Shown: positions 1-12,454, numbered from the stretch's first letter. The stretch is 64,000 nucleotides of DNA from Ciborinia camelliae (GCA_025890175.1 JANPYM010000015.1:337147-401146); one strand, 5' to 3'. Notes: generated by a model from the letters alone, not told the origin. Made by a program: numbers and translations.

Positions 1-620
1 AAAAATTAATATTAAAAAAAATAAAATCAAAAGATTTTTATTTTAAAAAATATTAATTTTAAAAATAAAATCGATATCTATATATATTATATATACATAT
101 TCATATTTTATTTTATTTTATTTTTATAAATTTATTTAAAAATATTTAATTTTATTTTATTTTATTTTATTTTATTTTTCAAAAAAAAGTTATTAAAAAA
201 ACATATTGTATTTTAATTAAATATATAATATTTATTTTTTAATTAATTATATAATTTATTTATTTAATTAAATATATTAATTAATTAATTAAATAATTAA
301 TAAATTATATATTTATTTAATTATATAGGATATAATTAAATGTATAGTAGAATAATACAAATTATACGAATATTATGTAAATATGTGTTTAATATAATTA
401 TTCGAATTGTATAGGGTTTTTTTAAAATTCAAAACGCTGCATTAGGAAAGATCAATTTTTTGTTCGAATTTTAATTGAAAAAAACAATATAATGAGGTAT
501 TTTTATTTCGATTTTGATTTTTGATTTTATATTGCAATAATATTATTTTATATATTATATATAAATATATAATATAATTATTATTATCTCTTAATTTTCG
601 ATTTATTTATAATGAAAAGT
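1..620. other. Extremely AT-rich gene-free DNA
   Basis: This stretch is almost entirely A and T, with runs of TTTTA/TATTT and long stretches lacking any G or C. It has no open reading frame of note. In filamentous ascomycetes such blocks are usually repeats degraded by repeat-induced point mutation or AT-isochore/subtelomeric DNA. Which of these applies cannot be told from one copy. Confidence 0.7.
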
Positions 621-974
621 GTATATTAACCAATTAGATATTCTGTATCATCAGTATATATCCCCTGTATATGCCTAAAATTCGAACTTGCTACATACAC
701 GTTAGAAAGAAAATACATACGCATGTTCATTTTTGAATTAGCGCACTGCCCTTGTGCTTGCTTGTAACGACAGTTAAAGTGTGCAGCATAATTGCCTGAC
801 AGGTCTTCGCTAGTAATTCGCTGATAACATTAGCTGGGTAGGTTTAGTTACAATGTCTGATAAATCCTAGTTTTATGTCTATAGCAGCACATCGACCTAG
901 CGATATCATCTCTTTTCTTTGGCATTGCCTAAAGGGGAAGCGGCTAGCCTGAAGTATAGAAATATAAGTGGATA
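621..974. other. Intergenic, nothing recognised
   Basis: Composition returns to ordinary intergenic values after the AT-rich block. I see no gene, RNA or repeat up to the left end of the MITE-like element. Confidence 0.5.
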
Positions 975-1345
975 TAGCAAAACCTCTCTATAAGGATGTT
1001 TTTTTTAGTGCTAAATATAAGGATATAGAGAGATATTCTTTTATAGAGTTTTGGCTAATCTTAGTGGGGTAACATTTTGGCCCAAATATATATCGACCAA
1101 TTTCGATTGGGTATAAATTTAGTATAATTTTTATAAATATTTTATATTTAAAAAAATATTTTTATATAAAAAGTTATAATAGGCTAGATTTCAATTTTAG
1201 GATTTTTAATTATAAAGGATAATCTTTATAGAGAGGATATAAGGATATAAGCATTTTTTACACCTAAAATTCAATAGGATTCAAAATTTAATTCTAATAA
1301 AGAGGTTATCCTTATATAAAGGATCCTTATAGAGAGGTTTTGCTG
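975..1345. mobile_element. MITE-like element, 371 bp, TA target duplication
   Basis: The left end reads (T)AGCAAAACCTCTCTATAAGG and the right end is its reverse complement (CCTTATAGAGAGGTTTTGCTG), giving terminal inverted repeats of about 23 bp with one mismatch at the outermost base. Both ends are flanked by TA (973-974 and 1346-1347), the target duplication of Tc1/mariner/pogo transposases. The interior is AT-rich, contains further partial copies of the ATAAGGATATAGAGAG motif, and has no coding capacity, so the element is non-autonomous. Assignment to a particular transposase family is inference from the TA duplication. Confidence 0.8.
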
Positions 1346-1347
1346 TA

Positions 1348-3678
1348 GCACTTGGAGATCATTTATTCGTTAACTATTAGAAAATCCATTTTATCATCAG
1401 CAGATCTGATACCGGGATTCCATGCATTTAGGTTATAGTGGAGAGAATTCTACCCACTCGGTATGATCAAGCCAGTTCACTTACACACCTGGGACAATAT
1501 CATTACGATGTCGACGGGAGATATGCATAAAAGGGCCTTCACGCGCTAATAATAAGGTTGATACCGAAGTTCACGGCTTATTGGAAGTATCATACCCAAT
1601 AGCCCATTCCTTTGGACACAGATGACTATTCATTCATTATGACCTCCAGATTTGGAAAACCAAGAAAGTTGCAATAGATAGGTTGGTTCAATTAAAGTAA
1701 CACCTTTTCTTGTAAGTTACATGCCAAAATCTGTTGTTATAAAATAGTTCTACATACACTAGCTTGATACAACAATACAATAAATTCAATAAAATCCAAG
1801 AGATCTAGTTCAGTGTCCTGAACGAAGTGAACAATAGGTGGATAGCAATTTGACTATAGACATGGCAAACACTAATCTGCAGTGGTGTCTGAGTAAGAAT
1901 CAGAGGTTTAAGGACATGAGTACGTAATAATCGAAGATAGGCAAAGGCAGGCAACGTGATGATAAAAATCAAGTTTCCCTTTCATGAAAATTAAAGTCTT
2001 CACATTCCTTCCTTCAAAATCACTAAAACCCAAAGAATATGTATGGTGCGAAATGCAACAGCCCAATATCAATTGGGCTCCCCGCTAATCCGGCAGACTT
2101 AACCGCAACACCTCAAGTTGAAGTATACTTTGCGAGATTAGGCATACTCGAGTATCTAGTATGTTCAAAACCATTCAAGATCTAGAAGATCATATATATA
2201 TTCTTCACACTTGATTTGAACTTACTCCTCGACTCTATAATGATACAGCTTCACTATCAATTTTGATCGGCGAAGATGAGCAATTGAAATGCACCTATGG
2301 GTAGCACTGATGTCGTTGTATTTATCCGCAGCCGCCGCGGGGTCATAGGCTGAAAGAGCAAGATTGGAACATAGATAGATACGGAAGATAGTCGCCATCT
2401 TATTAGATCTAGATGGTGGTAAGGAAGAATAGGCAAAATTCAGAACATCATATCGACGGAGATTAAGGCTCTACCTGTAATACTTACCTACCTAGGTAGG
2501 TAATGGATTACTGCAGTGTTACTGTAGCCTGTGGCTTATTCGCTAAACCCGCCTGAAGAATGGCTTGTGCATCACTTAGGTACCTACAGTACCTACCTAC
2601 CTAGGTCCTTGTAGCCGCCCGCTAATAAAACTTCAAGCCGATCATCGCCTCATAAATCAAAACTCCAGAAAATAGGAAATTCCAACTTGAATTTTCACTC
2701 TGAAGGTTATGTCCAATACTTCTTCTCACCATCTTATTATCTATGACTCGAGGATTATAGTTGATCCTTCCTTCGGGACTGAATCCCATCAATCAACCTC
2801 AAGTTTATGCATGTCTCTGCTGTGTTCAAAAACTTCTTCTCGCCTGTGAACTTCCCAAGAACACCATGAGGTTCTTTTCGTTGTCATGGTTGGATAGTGT
2901 TACATCGGAAGGGAGACGTTATCCGATGAACCCCGGAGTTTTCCAAGCAATCTATTATTGAATCTCAGGACCAGGAGAACAATTCACAAATCCTACAATG
3001 AGGTCTCACGTATTTCGCACGTGTGGCTCAGCTCAGCGATAGTTATCGAGGTGTCGAGATTCATAAAATGAATCACGGTGTACGATGGACTATCAAGTGG
3101 CAATGTCATTGGATAACACAGCTGATCACCACCTTAAAATTGCCCCCAGTTCGATAGTTTGGAATTCAGGTGATTCCCAATACAGAAGGTTCTTGGCATG
3201 TTCCTTCTCGACGGTACCATGTGTATGAGTTGCCCAATCCTAAAGTGACATTAATTCAAATCACATATTCACCATTTAATCATTTAATATAGAAACTTTG
3301 GGTAGCACTGCATCATCAATTGCTATAATCCCCCCCCAAATAAAGAATGTGGTCTTGTAATTTCAATTTACCAATGTTCAACATTCAATACAACCTTTCA
3401 AACATTTCCTTTTCGGGGCAACCTCTACTATCCCCCTCAATATGGAAACCTGGGGGAGGGGTATAAGATAAGCGAATGGCAAGGCGATGAGATGAATTGA
3501 TAAGAGGGGTAGGTATGGTGGTATGGGGTAGGTTGAACTAGGATGGGGTGAAATATGAAGAGTGAAGAAGGAAACGTGGGACAAAAGTGTGGTCCTTGGA
3601 AAGTTTCTATAAGACCTCTTATGATGGCCAATCTGCTTTCCCTCATGGCTCGAGTTATCCATAGCGCATCTCTGAATC
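1348..3678. other. Intergenic region with one long palindrome
   Basis: No convincing coding region is seen; the only reading frame of note (2761-2961) is short and lacks an ATG start. A perfect 20-nt palindrome, TTACCTACCTAGGTAGGTAA, lies at 2484-2503, and related TACCTACC/CCTAGGT units occur at 2579-2605. The last few hundred bases before 3679 should hold the promoter of the GH92 gene, but no specific element was recognised. Confidence 0.5.
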
Positions 3679-6237
3679 ATGAATTTAGTTTGGATCCTTC
3701 CCTTTTTGATATTGCGCGCTGTTCAAGCGCAAACCGATTATTCACAATATGTGAATGTATTGTAAGTATACAAAATTCTTTCTGGGTGAAAAATATCTAA
3801 TAGCATAAGTACCGGAACACAAAATGGTGGTAATGACTTCCCTGGTGTTGCTCGACCTTGGGGAATGGTAAAACTTGGGCCAGATCTTCTTATCCAGGGC
3901 ACCGACTCGTACTCTGGCTATCTTCCTAATGGAAGATTTTCGGGCTTCAGTATGATGCATGAGCAAGGAACAGGAGGTGCACCAAAATATGGGACGGTTG
4001 CTCAATTGCCATTAGTGGGGCAAATCACGAATCCTTTATCAAGTATAACTGTCGGTAGAGCAGTTCCTGATCAAGGCTCTGTGGGATATTACCGAGCTCA
4101 AACAAGTGACAATGTTGTTGTCGAGCTTGCTGCTACCTCACATGCTGGATTGTATCAATATACTTTCCCCGCTACAAGCACTGGAAACAACATTTTGATT
4201 GACGTCAGCCATGTGGTCCCTTCTTTCAGAGGTCAAGGATTAAGTCAAGCATGCGATGGGGGAAGTTTCCAAATATTTCCAGATGGCCATTATGAAGCCT
4301 CCGGCGTATACAACAATGGATGGAACAGATCCCCTGATTGGACGATATATTCATGTAAGTCTAGTTTTCATCTTATGATTCCTTGATTTACGCTGATCTG
4401 TGAAGGCGGATACTTCAATGTAACACCCTCCGCTTCAAATGTCTACGCAAATACCGCTGCTAGCGGTAGTGTCATTCAGCCAAATAAGTCGGCTACTGCG
4501 GCAGACTTGTATACTGCCATTGGTGGATTATATACATTCAATACTACTGCTGTCGCATCACGCGTTGGAATTTCTTGGATTTCCAAGAAGAAGGCATGCC
4601 AGAATGTCAACCATGAGATCCCAGATGATACCGCATTTTCAACTGCCGTTTCAGACACCAAGTCTATTTGGAACGATCAAGTCTTATCAAGAATCACAAC
4701 CACTTCCACTAATACCACAAATCTTGGATTACTATATACGTCCATGTATTTTATGAGTCTCCTACCAACCAACCAAACAGGAGAAAATCCAGGATGGACT
4801 TCCACTGAGCCATATTATCAAGATACCTTCACTCTGTGGGATCTATTTCGTTGCGGCACAGCTCTGTTTCACGTGCTTCAACCTACCGCTTACGAGGAAT
4901 ACATTCGTTCCTTAATTGACATCTGGCGTCATGATGGCTACATGCCAGATGCTCGCTCTTCCAACTATAACGGTCGTACACAAGGCGGTTCTAACGCAGA
5001 CAATGTTCTCGCCGATGCTTACGTGAAGGGTTTAAGAGGTCAAATCAATTGGGATGACGGCTACGCAGCCATGGTCAAAGATGCCGAAGCCCAACCTAAC
5101 AACACCGTGCCTCCCGACTCAATGGCCCCAGATTCATCGACAAAGGAAGGAAGAGGTGCATTGCCCGACTGGAAACAATATGGTTATATCACCCCAACAT
5201 ATACTCGTGCCGGTTCTCGCGCCGTTGATTACGCATACAATGATTTCTCACTCTATCAAGTAGCCAGTGGACTGGGAAATACCGACGCTGCGGCCAAGTA
5301 TCTTGCACGCTCGAGAAATTGGAGGAATCACTGGAACCATAATCTAACTTCAATTGGATACTCCGGATTTGTGGTTCCTCGTACAGCAGCAGGATCTTCG
5401 ACACCTTTCGTAGCTGTTGATCCGTTAACTAATGATGGATATTGGGGTGATCCATTTTACGAAGGAAGTTCGTGGCATTATTCGTGGGGTGATATTCATG
5501 ATATGGATACTATTATTGAATACATGGGAGGCGATGCCACGTTTTACAAAAGACTGGAGACGATGTTTACAATTGGTGCAAACCCGAATAATCCAGGTGG
5601 TATTATTTTTGATGGTACGAATGAAGTGTATGTCTTCCCTCCTTCTCCAATCATCTCATCTCAAAAAGCTCTATTAAAATAACCAACTAAACAAACCAGC
5701 ACATTCAATGTACCCTACCTCTACAACTTCATCAACAATCAATCCCGCTCAACCTACCAATCACGAAGGGTAGCCAAAACCTACAATCTTTCCCCCGCCG
5801 GCCTCCCTGGAAACTCCGACGCTGGCGCCATGCAAACATGGCTTATATGGAATATTCTAGGTCTCTACCCCATTACCGCAACACCCAACTTCCTCATCAC
5901 ATCCCCATGGTTCGAATCTACCACTATTAATCTGTCACCATCAGGAACTTCCTATTACAATAGGAAAACCCTAACGATCACAAGCACAAGTGGTGATGGA
6001 AATGGAGATAGTAGTTTTTATGTGCAGAGTTTGAAGGTGAATGGAAAATATTGGCATAAGAATTGGGTCCAGTGGAGTGATGTTTTTGAGAAGGGGGGAA
6101 CATTGGAGTTTGTGTTGGGGAGTGAACCGAGTGGTTGGGATGAGGCGGGGGAGAGGGTTCCTAGTCCGGCGACGGAGGTGGCGAATAGTCACTACGGTAA
6201 GAGAATGTCAAGGAAGTCGATTAGAGGGGGATATTAG
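3679..6237 (+). CDS. Secreted GH92-family alpha-mannosidase
   Basis: This is a glycoside hydrolase of family 92, whose members are mostly exo-acting, calcium-dependent alpha-1,2-mannosidases that trim mannans and N-glycans. Four exons fit: 3679-3761, 3804-4354, 4406-5627 and 5700-6237, about 790 residues. The ATG at 3679 gives a clear signal peptide (MNLVWILPFLILRAVQAQ) followed by DYSQYVNV. Family blocks in order are GGNDFPGVARPWGMVKLGPD, RDARSSNYNGRTQGGSNAD-like sequence (here MPDARSSNYNGRTQGGSNAD), GSSWHYSWGDIHDM, TFNVPYLYNF after the last intron, and GLPGNSDAGAMQTWLIWNIL with the conserved aspartate. The splice joins restore family sequence exactly at introns 2 and 3. Intron 1 is only 42 bp with its branch-like CTAAT very close to the acceptor, so that junction is less sure. 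No GPI anchor is visible, suggesting release into the medium. Function by family is firm; the linkage cleaved is inferred. Confidence 0.93.
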
Positions 6238-7994
6238 TGGTTTTATTGTACATATTTGGATAATTTTATTCATCTGCCTGGTTTGGGAAGTGGATAATGG
6301 GCTGGAGCGGAAGTACATCTCATTGGTATGCGTTTCTACACTTTTCTTTTAGATAAAATACCTCGATGCATTTAATTCTATGGCATCTCACATTCTCATT
6401 CCATTCTTATTTCAATATTCACTCCATCCCTACTTCTTGATAAGTGAATAAGAAGTTGTCGAATAAGAAGTTATTGAATGAGAGGTTCTTATTCAATTAT
6501 TCATCTGCACGCCTACAAATCAGGAAACTTATCCAACCATGGAACCTTCAGATCCCCACCCTATTACTCTCCCCTAAAATACCCCAATAACTAACCTTTA
6601 TCTGACAAGATTCAGCGTTGGGTTTAAATGTTCCTCGGCCCTCGGTATGAAGAAGCATCTTACAGCTAGGGGGTCAATGAGATTGAAGAAGAAGAGATGG
6701 GATTCTCGCCTATTCACTAAGATATCGGAATGCAAGTTATGGAACTAATACATAGTATCTGAAAAAAGAATAGATGAGAGCCCTGGAAATTGAGATAATA
6801 AGAGGATATCATCCAATAGATACAGGTTTAGACTCTGTAATGTTGACTTATGTCAAGTGGGAACGGCTCCCGACACTTGCGGAAATATTAGTGAATTAAT
6901 TTGGGCTCTGAAATGCACCTGTTATGTAACTTTGCGGATAAGCATTTGAAGTTTGGCTTGGAACAATGATGAACTAAATATTGGCTCTCATCACCCACCC
7001 CGTCTCGTGCCATATGACTACATGATTTTCTGTGCCGGCTCGTTGGAAGGACATAATTTCTTCTCGAGTCAAGCAGCTGCGGTGAAACCAATCTTTGAAA
7101 TGCATGTGTCTGTGCTGGTAGCCCCGTATAGACAGACATGCCATTGCTGCTTGATTGGCTTCGTGTTGCAATTTGAGCTCGGAAGGAATTTGCCTGTGAT
7201 AGCAAGCGAGAGTAAAGTACAGTAAACGAGATATTTCTCCTTAGCTTAAAACGCAGATTAATCGGAAACTTCGAGTATACTTTCTGTGCTAAAAGACTGA
7301 ATTGGAGTGATTTGGCCTTTGTTCTCTGGGGGGTTTTCTTTTTCGATGGACTTCATGATCTATATTGCTCGATCCTTGGTAATGATGATACATCTCACAA
7401 TCCAAGAGCCTGTTAGCTTTTGTTTGAAAATTAAAATACAATTGGCAAGGTCTTGCGAAGGACAGTAGGTACATGTTTACTACATGTATATTTACAACAG
7501 TGATAATGGACGGGGTAGCAATCGCTGGCCTGCTAGATGAAAAGGACCCCGAGACATTTATTGATCGGAGCACTTGCTGTAATAAATGGTTAAAGGGGGA
7601 GAGCAAGGCCTAGCAAAGACTATGAATGATGTTGAGCTCGAGTATCCTGAACATTTTCGAAGATAACGAGTAATTGCAGAACGAAAAAGCCTTCGCATTT
7701 GATGACTAGTCAGAGCAACAACGTTGCCTTAACTCACGACAGCCAGTGCAGTTTCCATGAAACTTCATATTCTCCCTCACAAAAATCTCGATGCATGAGG
7801 AATTTGTTAATTCTCGAAGATTTCATGATACAATTTTCGGATTGTAGGTCTTTTGGTTATAGGCCTGATGATTGCCGATGTAAAAGGAACACTCTAGATG
7901 TGGCTATCCTTCAAAGTTCACAACATACAGACCATAGTAAGAAGAGGTAAAGCCTGATTACTATAATATGGTGAATTGGAAGATTTAATTATAT
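6238..7994. other. Intergenic, no gene recognised
   Basis: Several short reading frames of under 110 codons exist on both strands (for example 6888-7205 and 7289-7606) but none shows a domain, a good start with introns, or low-complexity coding character. An imperfect repeat of GAATAAGAAGTTGTC/GAATAAGAAGTTATT lies near 6444-6475. Nothing else is seen. Confidence 0.5.
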
Positions 7995-8212
7995 CTAAAG
8001 AGGATGTTTGAAGGTAACAAAACCAAACAATCAATGGGTATTTTATACGAAACATTACAAAGGTTATTGGCACCGTCCTCTGTGAGACAACCTGCCCCCC
8101 GAACTAAAGAGGATGTTTGAAGGTAACAAAACCAAACAATCAATGGGTATTTTATACGAAACATTACAAAGGTTATTGGCACCGTCCTCTGTGAGACAAC
8201 CTGCCCCCCGAA
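7995..8212. repeat. Perfect 109-bp direct tandem duplication
   Basis: The 109 bases at 7995-8103 are repeated immediately at 8104-8212. I find no mismatch by eye between the copies (both run from CTAAAGAGGATGTTTGAAGG to CCTGCCCCCCGAA). The array starts about 35 bp beyond the stop codon of the cupredoxin-like gene, so both copies would lie in its 3' untranslated region or terminator. The absence of divergence indicates a recent duplication. Confidence 0.95.
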
Positions 8213-8247
8213 CAAACAATATTATTATTATTCGGACATAAACCAAA

Positions 8248-8942
8248 TCACCAATAAGAACGTGTCTTACGCGCCCTCTCCCTTCGGAATCGTCGTAGGG
8301 GAACTGTGGTGGCTTCGTTAGCCACAATCTTCCCGAAGACACCACCGCTGACTTCCGCTGCTAGAACGTTGTTTGGTGCCTTAGCTGCTGCTTCTCTGTA
8401 TGTCCCATAGTTTTGGGTTCCGTTCCTAAATAATAAATCAGTCAAAGTTCATAACAAGCCAATGCTCATGGTACAAGGAGCTCTCACATTGCATTGATTG
8501 TAAAGACCATTCCAGCTTGGCAATGATTTCCTTGGGCACAATACATGAACATCGGAGCAGTATTTTCGACCGTCATGGTGAAAGTCCAGACCACGCTTTG
8601 ATTTGCCGTTGCTGGAACGAAGCCGCTGTTGATTGCATTGGCAATTGGCTCGCATGGCGTATCGAACGCGGACTGTGTGACAGTATGGTTTTTTTCGGAG
8701 AACTGGAATTCCACTTGATCGCCGGGCTGTGCTGTGATCTCTTGCGGCGTGAACATGAGCATATCAATATTTGTTGAGCCCACGACAACAGTATGAATTT
8801 TTGCATATGGAGCACTGGGGTCTTGAGTTGGTACTTGGGGTACGTTAGATGATAAACATGCGAAATAGATTCTAGACCACTCACCACCAGATACGAGACT
8901 AGCTACCATCAAGACAGTTGCGGAAAATTGAGCGAAGTACAT
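8248..8942 (-). CDS. Secreted cupredoxin-like (plastocyanin-type) protein
   Basis: This small secreted blue-copper-like protein has three exons (8942-8889, 8831-8492 approximately, and 8447-8248). The start at 8942 gives the signal peptide MYFAQFSATVLMVASLVSG. The cupredoxin core carries the type-1 copper ligand set: a histidine in KNHTVTQSAFDTPC, then Cys, His and Met in FMYCAQGNHCQAGMVF near the C-terminal side of the fold. This pattern is widespread in fungal extracellular 'serine-rich' cupredoxin proteins; most lack a proven reaction and are thought to bind copper at the cell surface. The second exon follows the usual VFTIN end of the fold and adds a basic tail (RRFRRERARKTR) unusual for a GPI-anchored form, and no GPI signal is seen. 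The basic tail depends on the second intron being real. Confidence 0.85.
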
Positions 8943-9045
8943 GGTAACTAACTTGTAGGTAAAGTTGTGATTTGTTACTTTGTGGACGGGACGCTATGAT
9001 GCACTCGCAAGCGGTCACAAAAAGGAGGGATAATGGATTATATAT

Positions 9046-9499
9046 CTAGACTTTGAGAAATAATTGATGACTGATTATGGCATTCTTAGCGATAACTTCA
9101 GACAAACTCTCAACGGTTTTTCGAGCTACTGTCTTGTTCACTTCATGCAAAATCTTCATCCGTTCAAACATAGTTAAACTGTTGTCTTCGAGGTTGAATC
9201 TTAAAATATAACTGATGTCAGAATTCATGCGGGAATCACTCTTCCGGAAAGAACAACCATCCAGCCAATCCAGTGTCCAGAAATATTTGGCTTGACCGAA
9301 ACTTTCAAATACCGAAACAACTTTATGGCAGGCAGATAGGCAAGCCTCAAGTTCGGAAAAATATCCGTATTTGTCGTCTTGCGACACAACCTAGTGATCT
9401 ACAATGTCAAGTCCGTGCGAAAATATCCTTAAGCTTTAGTTTAGAATTGTCTCCACTCGCTGGGAATGGACGAACGAAAGAAAGATATTGAGTAGCCAT
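9046..9499 (-). CDS. Possible small hypothetical gene
   Basis: A 113-codon open frame (9387-9046) has a plausible amino-acid composition (YGYFSELEACLSACHKVV, ILRFNLEDNSLTMFERMKIL) but begins after a possible splice acceptor (CACTAG) rather than at an ATG. About 110 bp upstream, an ATG at 9499 opens MATQYLSFVRPFPASGDNS. I could not find a canonical intron that joins the two in frame, so either an exon is missing from my model or the gene is broken. No family is recognised. Confidence 0.3.
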
Positions 9500-10721
9500 G
9501 AGGATATTGTGAAACAAACCTGCGGCGAATCATGAACCAAAGCTCTCTCTTGAAGCCCAACACACTTTGGTGTGTCACCGAGAAAGAGATTGCTGCGCGT
9601 CAGTATCTTTACAAGCCGTTGATGCCGCTCGTATATATCAATGATATATCAACATGTGGAGCACAAGTTCCCAATTTGAAACTAAGCATTCCCAAGAGTG
9701 CTAACTTCCCAAAGTTGGGATGTTAATGCAAGATGCATCCACATTACCCAACTCGGTAATCCTCGGCCTGATGTCGCCCAAGAAAACACTCCAGCGAGGC
9801 AATTGTAACATTCCTCACAGACAGGATTGATTCATCTCCACGGGAGGAGGAGTCAAGTTCCGCTTGAGGCTCATGCCTCAGATTCCATTCAGTCTTTAAA
9901 TATAGGACAAAAGATAAGACGATGAGAACCTATCTATCATCTCTTCTTTGACTCCAGGACGTTTACTCTTTGCTCTCTTAACTAGTGGAAACGTCTTCTA
10001 CGTTGGTATTTGAGCGCACCAAACATGTGTCGTGTAAGAAAACTTTATTCCAAAATTCTCAACGGCGTATTACTTGCATCAAGATCCATGGAACCTATCA
10101 GTCTCTACGTCACAAACATACAATCATAGTGGCACTCAGGGCCTGAAGAACCATAAGAAGTGCATCCGTGGACTTCGCGCTCCAGTATAGCAATTCGGCG
10201 AACCGACATGGCACAATTTACAAGTTATCATCCAGATTCCAGGTGTGAATTATTACTAAAATGAATTCCAACAATTGAAATTATCGCCCATCAAAGTGTC
10301 CAGATGGTTACTCACAAAACTTTAAGTATTGTTATCTGGTATTTCCAGATTCTCCTGCTGATCTGATATTACTCTACTCACACACAGTTTGTGAATAAAT
10401 GCTAATAGAGAACAATTTCACAGCTTTTTTCGTTCCCCACAAAGCCATGAAATTGTTCTCAACTTTACGAACAATGACATTATTCCACCCTTTTTTTCTC
10501 AAATGACACAGCCACTCAAATTAATGGAATTTTTCTCAAATTTCCGAACAATAACCCTGTTCCACTCCCCTTTCTTGAACAAGGCCAATCTAAAACATAC
10601 AAATAGCTCCAAATTTCCATGCATAGCTCCTATTTTCCATCAACACACCACAGAAAAACAAATGTACAGACACAAACAAATAACACACATCAGACACCAA
10701 ACCCAAAGACCATAGACAAAA
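9500..10721. other. Intergenic, nothing recognised
   Basis: No coding region, RNA or substantial repeat is supported here. The part from about 10390 to 10720 contains several near-repeats of a short AT-rich motif (GAACAATTTCAC, GAACAATGACATTATTCCACCC, GAACAATAACCCTGTTCCACTCC), which look like degenerate direct repeats of about 60 bp spacing. Confidence 0.45.
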
Positions 10722-11488
10722 ATGACAACCACCAAAAACGTCATCTGTGCCATCCTCACCCCAGGCGAGTCTCCTAACCCCTTGAACACCTGCTACGCAA
10801 ACGAAACATACCACCACTTTTGCGGGCACATCATCACGGTCCACACACATCATTCAGCCCTGTGCAATGCATGCCAGAAGCCAACCGAACTGATACCAAT
10901 CGGAACAGAAACCGAACTCGATGGTTCCCGACTCTCCATTTCTAAAATCAGCAGATTGAGAAGTTCAACGGTTACCAAACCGCCCACTACTAGCTCCAGC
11001 AGATTGAGAAGCTGGATCGCCAGGAAACCCAGCTCCGGCTCCGATTCACGAAGCGGAACTCTTCGATCTCCGACCCCCTTCTACCCTATCCCAAACCCCT
11101 TCTACCCTATCCCGAACCCCTTCTGCCTCATCCCGAACCCCCTCCACTCCATCCCGAATCCATCAATGCCCTCAAGTCATCCCCCGTCCCTTCTACGAAC
11201 CCGGTCTCTGCCCCTCGTGTTCCCAGTTCATGGGGATGGGTCCTGGAAATGAAAAGAAGGCGGAGAGAGAGATGACGGGAAAAGAGAAAGAGCAGTGGGG
11301 AGAAAAGGAAAAGGGATTTGGATGCGGGGATGCAGGAGTGGGTCAAGAGGATGAACAATTGGGATGACGGGGTGAAGATATTGAGGAATGGAACCATCGA
11401 GGCGGAGAGAGAGTATTTGAGACTGATCGAAGAGAGAGAGAGGCTCAAAAAGAGGGATAGGGATATAGGATCGGGAAGGGAGCTCTGA
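10722..11488 (+). pseudogene. Cys/His-rich small protein gene with broken frames
   Basis: The ATG at 10722 opens a frame with a Cys/His cluster (YHHFCGHIITVHTHHSALC) of the kind found in many short lineage-specific fungal proteins. Coding-like sequence then continues in other frames: QIEKLDRQETQLR (near 11008-11045) in a second frame, then ECxx-free proline-rich sequence leading to CPQVIPRPFYEPGLCPSC (11167-11220) in a third, then an acidic/basic helix (MQEWVKRMNNWDD to the stop near 11488) in the second frame again. A TAG interrupts the second frame at about 10994. Unspliced introns could explain one change, but no clean GT-AG set accounts for all, so I read this as a decaying gene or one with several sequence errors. 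Function unknown. Confidence 0.45.
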
Positions 11489-12454
11489 TTTTTCTGATCG
11501 AGAAATGGAAAGATTTCCATTGAACAAGAAGGTGAGTCAGGTGAGTGGGATAGATATATAGATATATATTATCCAAAGGTAAGTGAGATTTTTTCTTTCT
11601 TTTTGATTCCTGCAGGATAGGGACGAAAGGGGTACAACTGGTTTACTAGTCTGTTAAATAAAAATACCCAAATTCAAAAAGAAATATTTCTAGAAAAAGA
11701 GAATTTATATGTAAATTGTTCTATGTATAATATAGTGAATTAAATATGAATTTTGTGATATGTGATAACGAAAACCTATGTGAGTGAACCCTCTATAGCT
11801 TTCCTAAGGGCCAGTATTAAAAATAAGACGTTATATTATGTACCCCGACTCGTTTTACTTCTTGCCAAAATACACTCTTTGCTTTACAAGTTTATGCCAC
11901 AAACAAAAGAAGCACTTTTTCATTAGACCAAATGCCCTGAGTAGTGGTATATTTTAAACCCCCTGAACATTTCCAAAAGTCCTCCTGTTGGTCTTCTTGA
12001 TAGCAGCATAGGACCAAGAACTGCATTAGTTGCAAATTTGGATTGACTATTAGCAACAATGCTTTTACATTCTGTCCATATGAGGGTTCGGTCACACACC
12101 GCGATAATGAAGTCGCCCAGGTCTTAACCGTACTTGCTATTACTCCATCCTCTCTCATATTTGAATATATTGTATTAGACTAGATTATCGGGTATCATTG
12201 ATTTATTAAAGTGCTTTTTCCAATTCCTCCGACAAAAGAAAAACTTTGACTCAAGTTCTTTCTTTTCCATTTGTGTTCTCTTCCCGCTATCCTGTGTATC
12301 CATAGCCCCTTTTGCTTTCCAACCCATTCCTGCGAACCGGACCCGTATCATACAAAATATTATTTCCCCCCTATCCCATTATTAATACGTAAGATAATCT
12401 TCTCCGCAGCGTCGCTACTTTCTATTTCTTGCATGGCTCAGGTTAGACCACCCC
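11489..12454. other. Intergenic, nothing recognised
   Basis: AT-leaning DNA with only short spurious frames on either strand. It should contain the 3' end of the large gene to the right. Confidence 0.45.

Noticed and set aside
5911..5930. GGTTCGAATC-like tRNA T-loop sequence
   Set aside because: It lies inside the GH92 coding exon and has no acceptor or anticodon stem around it.
7985..8345. Overlapping frames with a repeated protein segment
   Set aside because: The repetition is produced by the 109-bp tandem duplication; there is no start, domain or transcript signal.
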